Positions 26,419 to 38,400 of a stretch of 64,000 nucleotides of DNA are shown one piece after another; the first letter of the stretch is position 1; the number at the start of each line of letters is the position of its first letter. The notes under the pieces were generated by a model. The model did not search any database. It had not been told where the DNA came from and worked only from the letters and a program-made list of their open reading frames with translations. The stretch comes from Azospirillum cavernae. Lineage in GTDB: Bacteria; Pseudomonadota; Alphaproteobacteria; Azospirillales; Azospirillaceae. Made by a program: the position numbers and the translations under genes. Where the stretch lies: positions 572,501 through 636,500 of the forward strand of contig NZ_QYUL01000002.1 in NCBI RefSeq assembly GCF_003590795.1, given 5' to 3'.

Positions 26419-29400
26419 ATGGCTGCCGGTGCGACTCTGACCCTGACTGCTGGTACGGACTATCTCTTCTCCAAAACGGAGACTTGGTCCGGCATCAAGG
26501 GGTTCGGCACGCGTGGCGCGGTGCTGGAGACGCTGGGATACACCATCGCGGTCACCAACCTCGACCACATCACCGGCGGCAGAAACAGTCCCGGTGGCCT
26601 CTACAAGGACGTCATCACGCTGGCGGGCGCGGGCGGCAACACCATCACCGTCGCGGGACTGGAGACGCTGATCGGCAGTGCCGGCAACGACCGGGTCGTC
26701 GGCACCTCGACCGGCACGACCATGGCGGTGGAGTCGATCGAAACCTTCATCGGCGCCAGCACCGGCACCAACCTGATCGTCCTGACGAACAATGCCGGCA
26801 ACACGATGTCGGTGGCCTATCTGAAATCTCTCGTCGGCAGCGCCGGCGTTGACGTCATCAACTTTGGCGCCGGCGGCCAGGTGGGAACCACCACCGTTGT
26901 AACGGCGGTCGAAACGCTGATCGGCACCTCGGGAGAGGATGCCATAGCGACCGTCTCGGGCGGCAGCAACACCGTCCGGGTGAATAGCATCGAGGTGTTT
27001 CTCGGCAACGGCTCCAAGGCCGGCGACACCGTCATGCTCGGCAGCATGGGCGGCACCATCGGCGCGACCTTCATCGAGACGCTGATCGGCAGCAGCGCCG
27101 CCGATGTCTTCACGATGGCCTACAAAACCGGCTCGATCGACATGAGGTCGGGCGGCGGCACCGTAACGGTGTCGTCGATCGAAACCATCGTCGGCGGAAC
27201 CAGCTCCCGCAACGCCGCCATTCTGATGGATGTCGGCAACACCGTTACGGTCACCAGCCTCAACACCCTGATCGGCGGCGGCGGCAAGGACGTCGTCAAC
27301 ATGGCGTTCCGGGATGGAACGGCGATTGTCGGCGTGGGTCCCGTCGCCTGGAACACCGTCGGCAACACCATGCAGGTGGAAGCGCTCGAGACGGTGATCG
27401 GCACCGCCGGCGACGACGTGCTCATGGTGCTCGGGAACACCGGCATCACGATGAGCGTCACGGCGATCGAGTCGATCGTCGGAAAGGCAGGGACTGAAAC
27501 GGTGCTGCTGGGCGCCGGCGGCAACACGGTCAAGGTCGCAGCGCTGGAAACGCTGGTCGGCAGCGCCGGCATCGACGTCGTGACCGTAACCACCGCCAGC
27601 GCCGTGTCCGGCATGTCCCTGTCGGTGACGTCGGTCGAGACGCTGATCGGCGGCACCGGCTACGACGTGGTGCGGTTCACCGAAGCCGCAGGCACCGTCT
27701 ATGTGTCCGGGATCGACACCGTCTTCGTGGGCGGTCAGGCTATGGACATCGGCGGTGTCGACCGGGTGCTGGTCTTCCCGGTCGCGGTGTCCGCGCCCTC
27801 GGCCCCCATTCTCAGCTCCGGTTCGGACAGCGGCACGCTGGGCGACGACAAGACGAACGCGCCCCTGCCGACCCTGACCGGCACGGCTGCGGCGGGCAGC
27901 GTCGTCAATCTTTATGGCAACGGCATCGCGCTCGGCAGCGGGACCGCCGACGTGACCGGCCAGTGGACGGTCACGGCGACCACGGCGCTCGCCGGCGGCA
28001 GTTGGACGATGACGGCGAAGACCGTCGCCTCCGGCATGGAGAGCGCGGCGTCGGGCGCGCTGCTGCTGACCATCGACACGACGGCGCCGACGGCGCCGAC
28101 CATCTCCTACACGCCAGGGTCGGACAGCGGCCGCTCGTCCTCCGACGGCGTCACCAACGTCACGACGCCGACCGTGACGGGCACGGCGGAGGCCGGAAGC
28201 GCGGTCACCCTGTATCTCGACGGGGCGAGCGTCGGAACGACGACCGCCAGCGGCGTCGGCGCCTGGTCGATCACCACGCCGACGGTCTCCCCGGGCGGCC
28301 ACACCCTGACCGCCCGCGCCGTGGACACGGCTGGCAACACGAGCGCCGCCTCGACCGCCCTCCTGCTCACGGTGGACACCACGGTGGCCGCCCCCACCGG
28401 CGTGGCGCTGGCGACGGCGAGCGATACCGGGACGCAGGGCGACAACCTGACCAACGTCAACACCCCGGTCATCGTCGGCACGGCGGAGGCCAACGCCGTC
28501 GTCAGCCTGTACAAGGATTCCACCACCCTTCTCGGCGGCGCGACCGCCGACGGGAGCGGCGTCTGGCAAATGACGCTGGGCGCGCTGGGCGAAGGCGCGC
28601 ACACCCTGACCGCGAGCGCGGTCGATCTGGCGGGGAACAGCAGCGCCGCCTCGACCAGCCTCACCGTCACCATCGACACCACGCCGCCGGTCGCCCCCTC
28701 CGCCCCGTCGCTGACGGCGGCGTCGGACAGCGGCAACTCCTCGTCCGACCACCTGACGAACGTCAAGACGCCGACCTTCACCGGCACGGCCGAGGCGAAC
28801 AGCGTCATCGACCTTCTGGTCTCCGGCAGCGTGGTGGGAACGGGCGCCGCCGACGGCGCCGGCGCCTGGACCGTGACCGCCGGCAGCGCCTTGGCGGACG
28901 GCAACTGGTCCTTCTCCACCCGCTCGCGCGATGCGGCCGGCAACACGCGCGACGGCGTGGGGACTCTGAACGTCACCATCGACAGCACGGCGGACGCGCC
29001 GGGCGCCCTGAAGCTGACCGCCGCCACCGACAGCGGCCGCAGCGCGACGGATGGCCTCACCAACCTTCTCTCGCCCACCGTCGCCGGCACGGCGGCGGCC
29101 GGCAACGCCGTGACGCTTTACGATGGCGCTCTGGCGCTCGGCACGGTGACGGCCAACGGTCAGGGCAATTGGGAAATCGCGACCAGCGGCCTGACCGCTG
29201 GCGCGCACACGCTGACGGCCCGCGCCATCGATGCGGCGGGCAACACCAGCCTCTCCTCCTCCGCCTTCACGGTCACGGTGGACACCAGCGCCTCGGCTCC
29301 GACCGGGTTGACTCTGGCGATCGCGTCGGACAGCGGCGTCACCGGGGATTCGAGGACGAACCTCACCACGCCCTCGGTCACGGGTGGCGGCGAGGCCTTC

Positions 29401-32400
29401 AACATCGTCCTTCTGTACGAAGGCTCGACCCTGCTCGGCCAAACCACGGCGGGGGCCGACGGCAACTGGACGGTCGCGTCCTCCGCGCTGACCGGCGACA
29501 CCCACACCCTGACCGCCCGCGCCGTCGATCTGGCCGGAAACACCTCCGTCGCGAGCGGCGACCTCGTCCTCAACATCGACCTGACGGCGCCGAACGCGCC
29601 GGGCGCGCTCACGCTGAATTCGGACAGCGGCACGCCGGGCGACAACCGGACCCAGGTGGCGGCCCCGGCGATCACGGGCACGGCCGAGGCCGGCAGCGCC
29701 GTGCAACTGTTCGAGGGCGTCACCCTGCTCGGGACGGGCACGGCGGATCTGTCCACCGGCGCCTGGACGGTCACCTCCTCCAGCCTGGCGGAGGGAAGTC
29801 ACACGCTGACCGCGCGGGCGGTGGACACCGCCGGGAACACGGGCGCCGCCTCCACCGCCTTCGCCGTCACGATCGACCAAACGTCGGCTGTCCCGACTGG
29901 TCTGGCGCTGAGCGGCGCCACGAACAGCGGCAGCCTGGCCGACACCCTGACCAACGCTGTCGCCCCGACGATCACCGGCACAGCCGAGGCCGGCGCCATG
30001 GTCACGCTGTACGGCGGCGGCTCGACCGCCAGCGCGACGGCCGACGGTTCGGGCCTCTGGTCCGCCACCATCACCGGCCTTAGCGAGGGCGCCCACACCC
30101 TGACCGCCGATGCCGTGGACGTCGCTGGCAACACCAGCCAAATCTCCACTGGTCTGGCCGTCACCATCGACCGGACTGGGCCGGGCTTGTCGGCGCCGAC
30201 GGCGGACACGGCCGGGGCTTCGGGCCAGTTCACCCCGATCCTGTCCGGCACCGCCGAGGTCGGCAGCGTCGTGACGCTGTACGACGGCTCCTCCAACGGG
30301 GCGGCGGTGCTCGGGGTCGCGACCGTCGGCGGCGGCGGCTTGTGGTCGATCACCACGCCGGAACTTGGCGGCGGCGCCTACACGATGACCGCGCGCGCGC
30401 TGGACGCGGCCGGCAATGAAACCAGCACGAACACATCGCTGTCCGTGACCGGGCGCATCGGCGTCCCCGGCGGCCTGCAACTCGTCTCCGATTCCGGCGT
30501 GGCAGGCGACGGGATCACCAACGTGGTCTCGCCGACCCTGACGGGAACCGCGCTGGCGGGCGCGACGGTCTCCCTCTACAGCGGCGTGACGCTGATGGGC
30601 GTCGGCACGGCCGATGGCGGCGGTCTCTGGACCGTCGTTTCGACCGGCACGCTGGCGACCGGCAGCGCCCACACGCTCAACGCCAAGATCGACGCCTATG
30701 GGACGGTCCTCACCTCCTCGGGGCTGACCGTCACCATTGACACGACAGCGCCCGATCAGCCGGGGGCGCTGGCGCTGCAAGCCGGATCGGACAGCGGCTC
30801 GGTCGGCAACGACCGCATCACCAACCTCGACGCTGTCACCGTCACCGGCACCGCCGAGGCGCGAAGCGTCGTCACGCTGTATCGCGACAATGGGAACACG
30901 GCGCTCGGCACGGCGACCGCCTCCGACGGCGGGATATGGTCGCTCAGCACGGGGTCCCTGGCGGCTGGCGACCACACGCTCACCGCCCAAGCGGTCGACG
31001 TCGCCGGCAACACCAGCGCCGCGTCCAGCGGCCTTGCCCTCACCATCGACCGCACGGCCGATGCGCCGACCGGCCTCGCCCTGGCAAGCGGATCCAACAC
31101 CGGCCTGACCAACGACCTGATCACCAGTGTCCTCGCCCCGATCATCACGGGGACGGCGGAGGCTGGCGGCGCCGTCTCGCTCTACAACGGCTCCAATCTT
31201 GTCGGCGCCGCCACTGTGGCGGGCAACGGCAGTTGGTCGGTGACCACCTCCGCGCTCGGCAACGGCACGCACAGCCTGACCGCGCGCCTCGTGGACATCG
31301 TCGGCAACACCAGCGCCGCGTCCTCGGTCCTTGCGGTCACCATCGACGCCGCCGCGCCCGACGCGCCGGGTGGGCTTGCGATCAACCCGGCCGGCGACAG
31401 CGGCGTCCTCGACAACGTCACCAACATCGCGGCGCAGACCGTCACCGGAACGGCGGAAACCGGCGCCACCGTCGTTCTCTATGACGGCGCCACCGCGCTC
31501 GGCACGCAGGTGGCGACGAGCGGGTCTTGGACGATCGGGACGGGCGCGCTCGGCGTGGGCGGACACACGCTGACGGCGCGGGCCGTCGACGTGGCCGACA
31601 ACACCGGGGCGGCCTCGGCGGCGTTGATCGTCACCATCGACACCAGCAGCCCGGCTCCGAGCGGCCTGGCCCTGACCGCAGCGTCGGACACCGGCTACAG
31701 CAGCACGGACCGCATCACCAATTCCACGACTCTGTCCGTGACCGGCTCCGCCGAGGCGAACAGCTCCGTCACCCTCTACGACGCCATTTCCGGCAGCCCG
31801 ACGCCGCTGGCGACCGTCGTCGCCGATGGCGGCGGCGCCTGGTCCTACAGCGGAAGCGGGTTCGCCGAGGGGTTGCACACCCTCACCGCCACGGCGGTGG
31901 ATCCCAGCGGCAACACCTCCAGCGGTTCCGGCACGCTGGTGGTGACGGTGGACCTGACCGTCGCCGCGCCCGGCGCGCCGGTCCTCGCCCCTGCGTCGGA
32001 CACCGGGGTGTCGGGCGACGGACTGACCCGCCTGCTCGCGCCCACCTTCACCGGCACGGTGGAAAGCAGCGCCGTGGTGTCCCTCTACGACGGCGCCAAT
32101 TTCGTCGGAATGGGCACGGCCAACGGCTCGGGCGTCTACTCCATCGAGACGCCGCTGAGCAACGGCGCGCACACGATGACGGCGCGCGTCGTCGATGCCG
32201 CCGGCAACGCCACGGCCGCCGCCTCGGCCCCGCTCACCATCACGATCGACTCCATCGCGCCCGACGCGCCGTCCACGCCGGTGCTGGCTCCGGCTTCCGA
32301 CAGCGGCACGCTGGGCGATTTTATCACGTCCGCCGCCACGCCGACCGTGACCGGCACGGCCGAGGCGCTCAGCACCGTCCAGCTCTACATGGGCGGCGTC

Positions 32401-35400
32401 AGCGTCGGAACGGTCGTCGCCGACGGGGCGGGCGCCTGGACGATCATCACCAACAGTCTGTCCGACGGCGTGAGCACGCTGACCGTCCGGTCCGTGGACG
32501 GTGCGGGCAACACCAGCGGCGCCTCGGGTCAACTGCTGCTGACCATCGACACCACGCCTCCGACCCCGGGCGGCTTGGCCTTGACGGCGGCGACGGACAG
32601 CGGTCGCGTCGGCAACGACGCCGTCACGGCGGTGACGGCGCCGGTCATCACCGGCACAGCTCAGGCCGACAGCGCCGTCACGCTTTATTACTCGGACGGC
32701 GTCACCGTGCTGGGCGGCGCGACGGCGGACAGCCTCGGCCAATGGTCGGTCGCCAGCCCGACGCTGGCCGAGGGCCTGTACACGCTGTCGGCCCAGGCCG
32801 TGGATCCGGCCGGCAACACGGCGTTGGTGGCGGCGGCCCTCATCATCAACGTCGACCTCACCGTGCTGCCGTCGTCGGCGCCCAGCCTGACCGCTGGCTC
32901 CAACAGCGGCCTGACCAGCGATCTGATCACCAACGACACCACGCCCACGGTGAGCGGAAGCGCCGAGGCGCTCAGCGTCATCACGCTCTACGACGACGCC
33001 ACCCTCGTCGGCACGGGAACCACCGACGGTTCGGGGAACTGGTCAGTGACCACGGGGACGCTCATCAACGGCAACCACACGCTGGTCGCCCGCGTCACCG
33101 ATTTGGCCGGCAACAACACCGCTGCGGCGTCCGGCTCGTTGATCGTCTCCATCGACACCGAAAACACCACGATGTCGAATCTGGCCTTCGCGGTCGGGGA
33201 CGACACCGGGGTGTCCGCCAGCGACGGGCTGACCAAGCTCGCCACGCCGACCATCGTCGGCACGGCGGAGAGCTTCAGCGTCGTCACCCTCTATGAAGGA
33301 AACTCCAGCGTCGGCATGGCGACGGCCGACGCGAACGGCGCCTTCTCGCTCACCACGAACGCCTTGTCGGCGGGCAGCCACTCGCTGACCGCGCGCAGCG
33401 TCGATCAGGCTGGCAACACGTCCACGGCGTCGAGCAACCTGGTCCTGTCGGTCGATCTGTCCACCCCGCAGCCCAGCCTGCTCATGGCCGTCTCGTCCGA
33501 CAGCGGCGCCTCGAACAGCGATCACCTCACCAACAACTCCATCCTGCCGCTGAGCGGCACGGCCGAGGCGGACAGCACCATCGTCCTGTACGACGGCGGC
33601 GCCGCGTTCGGGACGGTCCAGGCCGACAGCCTGGGCAACTGGACGCAGCTGTCCCCCTCGCTGGCGGCGGGCAGCCACAGCCTGACCGCCGAGGCGACCG
33701 ACGCCGCCGGGAACAGTTCGACCTCCACCGTTCTTGTCGTCACGATCGACACCACGGCGTCCGTGCCCTCGCTGGACTTGGCGGGCGCGAGCGACACCGG
33801 GATCACCGGCGATCGCACGACGAACGACGCCACGCCCGACATCGTCGGCACGACGGAGGTCGGCGGGTTCGTCTCGCTTTATGAAGGCAGCACGCTGCGC
33901 GGGACGACGACCGCCGACGGCACGGGCCTGTGGACCATCACCAGCGGCCAGATGGCCAACGGCGCGCACACGCTGACCGCGCGCGGCATGGACGCGGCCG
34001 GAAACACCAGCGATCTGTCCTCGGCGGTGGTTATCACCATCGACACCGTCGTGCCGAACGCGCCGACCAGCGTCACGCTGGCGTCCGGCTCCGACAGCGG
34101 GACGTCGAACACCGACCGCCTCACCAAGATCACGACTCCGACCCTGTCCGGCTCGGCCGAGGCCAACAGCACGGTCACGCTCTACAGCGGGGCCACGGTC
34201 GTCGGCACGGCGACCGCCAGCGGCGGCGGGGGCTGGACCGTCACCACCGCTTCGCTGGCCGACGGCGTGAACACGCTCACGGTGAAGGCGGCCGACGACG
34301 CCGGCAACACCAGCGCCGCCAGTTCGCCGCTGACCGTCACCATCGACACCACCCAGGCCGCCCCAGGCACGCCGGTCCTGGGCGCCGCCTACGACAGCGG
34401 AACTTCCAGCACCGACGGCGTCACCAAGACCGTCAACCCGACGATCACCGGCACCGGCGAGGCGGGCAGCGTCGTCACCCTTTACGACGGCGGCGTGAGC
34501 TACGGCTCCACCACCGTGAATGGCCTCGGCGTCTGGTCAATCGGGACCGGGACCCTTGCCCCGGGCATGCGGACCCTCACCGCCAGCGCGGTCGACAGCG
34601 CCGGCAACAGTTCGGTGGCCTCCGCCGGGCTGGTCATCACCATCGACACCACGGCGGCGGCGCCCGGCACTCCGTCGCTCGCCGTCGACAGCGGCGCCTC
34701 CAACACGGACCGGCTGATCAACACCGGCTCGCCGACCCTCATCGGCACGGCCGAGGCGAACGGCCTCGTTCGCCTCTATGACGGCGCCAGCCTCGTCGGA
34801 TCCGGCACGGCCGACGGTTCGGGCGCCTGGACGATCGCCGCCAGCGGGCTGGGCGCGGGCGCGCACACGCTGTCGGCCCGAATGCTCGATGTCGCCGGCA
34901 ACACCAGCGATCCGTCCACGGCGCTGACGATCACCGTGGACACCACGGCGCCCGGCGCGCCGGGGACCCCGGCGCTCAGCGTCGGTTCGAACAGCGGATC
35001 CACGGCCGACCGCATCACCTCGGTCTTCGCGCCGACCATCACCGGCTCGGCCGAGGCGAACAGCATCGTCACGCTGTATGACGGCGCGGCGAATCTCGGC
35101 ACCGTGACGGCCAACGGCAGCGGCGCCTGGTCGCTCGCCACGCCGTCTCTCGCCGATGGTGTGCACACGCTGTCCGCAGCCGCGCTCGATCTGGCGGGCA
35201 ACACCAGCGCCGCCTCGGCGGCGCTGACCGTCACAATCGACACCACGGCGGCGGCCCCAACGGCTCTCGCCCTGGCCGCCGCCTCCGACACCGGCCTCGT
35301 GGGCGACAACCTGACCTCCGCCACCACCCCGACCATCACCGGCCGGGCGGAGGCGGGGAGCGCCGTCGCACTGTTCGAGGGATCGACGGCGCTCGGCGCC

Positions 35401-38400
35401 ACCACCGCCGACAGCTCCGGCGTCTGGTCGATCACCAGTTCGGTTCTGACAGGCGGCAGCGCAACGGCGCATTCACTGTTCGCCACGATGGTCGATGCGG
35501 CGGGCAACACCAGCTCCGCGTCCGGTTCGCTGAACTTCACCATCGACACCGTGCCGGATGCGGTTTCGATTGAGCTTGCCTCGTCTTCGGACACCGGGTC
35601 CTCCAACAGCGACCGGATCACCTCCAACACCACGCCGACGCTCAGCGGCATCGTGGGAACGGACAATACGGGCACGGTAGGCCCGGGCCGGATCGTCACG
35701 ATCACGAGCGCGTTCAATGGGGGAACCTCCCAAGCCGTCGGAACGGTGACGGCGGACGCCACCACCGGCGCCTGGAGCTTTACGCCGTCGAGTTCTCTCG
35801 CCGCCGGTGTCTACAACTTCGGCGTTTCCTCCTTCGACAACGCAGGCAACCCCGGCGTCAACGGCGTCACAGTCACCATCGATCTCACCGCCGACACCCC
35901 CGGCGGGCTGGATCTCGCCACCGCATCGGACAGCGGTCGGAGCACGACCGACGACAAGACGAACGTCGCGACCCCGGTCATCACGGGCACCGCCGAAGCG
36001 GGCAGCGCCGTCACGCTCTATGACAACGCCGTCTCCGTCGGGACGGTCACGGCGAGCGGACTCGGCACCTGGTCCTTCACCACGCCGACGCTGGCCGACG
36101 GCGCCCACACCCTCACGGCCAGCGCCGTGGACGTCACCAACAACACCAGCGGTCTGTCCGCCGCGCTGGTCGTCACCATCAACACACAGGCCGCCGCGCC
36201 GAGCGGTCTCGACCTGACGACCGACTCCGGCGGCAGCGCAACCGACGACCGGACCAACATTGCATCGCCAACGATCCGAGGCACGGCCGAAGCCTCCAAC
36301 CTCGTCATGCTGTATGACGGCGGGGCGATGGTCGGCATGTCGACGGCGGGTGTCGATGGCAACTGGACGGTCCAGGCCATCGGTCTCGGAGACGGCACGC
36401 ACACCCTGACGGCGACGACCGTCGATCAGTTCGGCACCACCAGCGTCGCATCGAGCGCCCTGCTCGTCACCATTGACACCGCCGCGCCCCAGCCTTCGTC
36501 GCTCACCTTGACGGCTGGCTCCAACAGCGGCTCGACCGCCGATCTGGAGACCAACAGCGCGACGCCGGTTCTGAGCGGGACGGCGGAGGCGAACAGCGTG
36601 GTGACGCTGTACGACGGCGCGACCCTGCTGACCACGACGACGTCCGACGGCGCCGGCGCCTGGACGATGACGTCGGCGTCGCTGAGCGAGGGCGCGCACA
36701 GCCTGACCGTTCTTTCCCAGGATGTGGCGGGCAACACCGGCGCGGCCTCGGATCCGCTCGTCATCACCATCGATCGCACCTCGGCCACGCCCACGGGGAT
36801 GAGCCTGGGCACCGGCTCCGACAGCGGCTCGTCGGGCGACCGCATCACGAACGTCGCTACACCCACGGTTCTGGGCGTGGCGGAGGCGAACAGCGTCGTC
36901 ACGCTGCGCGACGACGTCAGCGCCCAGGACGTCGGCGCCGCCACCGCCGACGGATCGGGCGTTTGGTCCATCGCCGTCGCCGCGACGCTCGCCGCCGGCG
37001 CGCATTCGCTGACGGCGACCGCCGTCGATGTCGCGGGCAACACCAGCGCCGCTGGCGCGCTCGTCGTCACGATCGACACGACGGCGGTCGTTCCGACCAC
37101 GCCGGTGCTGACAGCAGGCTCCGACCTCGGACGCTCGAACAGCGACCGGCTGACCGCCGACAGCACGCCGACGGTGAGCGGAAGCGCCGAGGCCAACAGC
37201 GTCATCACCTTGTACGAGGGCGGCGTCTTCGTCGGGCTTGGAACCGCCGACGGCAGCGGCCAATGGTCGGTGACGGCCGGCGCCCTGACGGAGGGCGAGC
37301 ACACGCTCACCGTGAGGGCGACCGACGTGGCCGGGAACACCAGCGACGCCTCGGGCGGGCTGGTCGTGACCATCGACCTGACCACGGCGGTCCGTACGGT
37401 CATGCGGGCGAGCGGAAGCGCGGATGCCAACAGCGTCGTTTACCTTTACGAGGGCGTGAACCTCGCCGGCGAGGGGATTAATTCCTTCGGGTCGGCGACG
37501 GCGGACGGCAGCGGCCTGTGGACCCTGACGGCAAGCGACCTGGGCGTGGCCGACCGCACATTGACGGCGGTGGCGCCCGGCGCGAACAGCAACACCGCAG
37601 GCCCGTCCGCTCCGCTTGTCACCATCGATGTTGTGACCCCCGTCCGCTCGATGCTGCTGACCCAGGCGTCCGACACCGGCAGCGGGCGCGACGATCTGCT
37701 CACCAACACCACCACGCCGACGCTCGTCGGCATGGTCGAGGCGGACAGCGTGGTCACGCTGTACGACGGCAACAGCGCGGTGGGCACGGCGACGGCGGAC
37801 GGCTCCGGCGCCTGGACGATCACGGCGGCGACGCTGAGTTCCGGTGTGCGCCAGCTCTCGCTCACCACGGTCGACAAGGCGGGGAACACGGCCACCTCCG
37901 CGTCGGGGCTGGCGGTGACGATCGACACGACCGCACCCTCGGCGCCCGCGACTCCGGCGCTCAGTCCCGACAGCAACAGCGGCTATCTCAACACCCCCGT
38001 GACGAACGTCCGGCAACCTGTGCTGACCGGCAACGCCGAAGCGAACGCGCACATCCTGCTGTTCGCCAATGGCGCGCTGGTTGGCGAGACCGATGCGGAC
38101 GGGTCCGGGAACTGGTCGGGAGGCGCCTCGACGCTGAGCCTCGGCGCCCAGTCCATGACCGTCAAGGCCGTGGACGCGGCGGGCAACACCTCGTCGGCAA
38201 GCGGCGGCCTGACGCTGACCATCACGCCGGAAAGCGCCGCTCCGACGAGTGTTGGGTTGGCCTCGGCGTCCGACAGCGGCGTTCCGGCCGACGGGCTGAC
38301 CAACGTCCGGACCCCGACCATCACCGGATCGGCGGTGGCGAACAGCGTGGTGACGCTGTACGACTACATCACCGTCATCGGGACCGGCACGGCGGACGGC

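Noticed and set aside
26380..32742. A 2120-residue open frame on the minus strand opposite the giant adhesin, with other long minus frames at 35473-38052 and 38440-41172.
   Set aside because: Its content is Arg/Gly/Asp-rich low-complexity sequence that simply mirrors the Ig repeats; no start signal or family resemblance. It is a product of GC-rich repeated codons.
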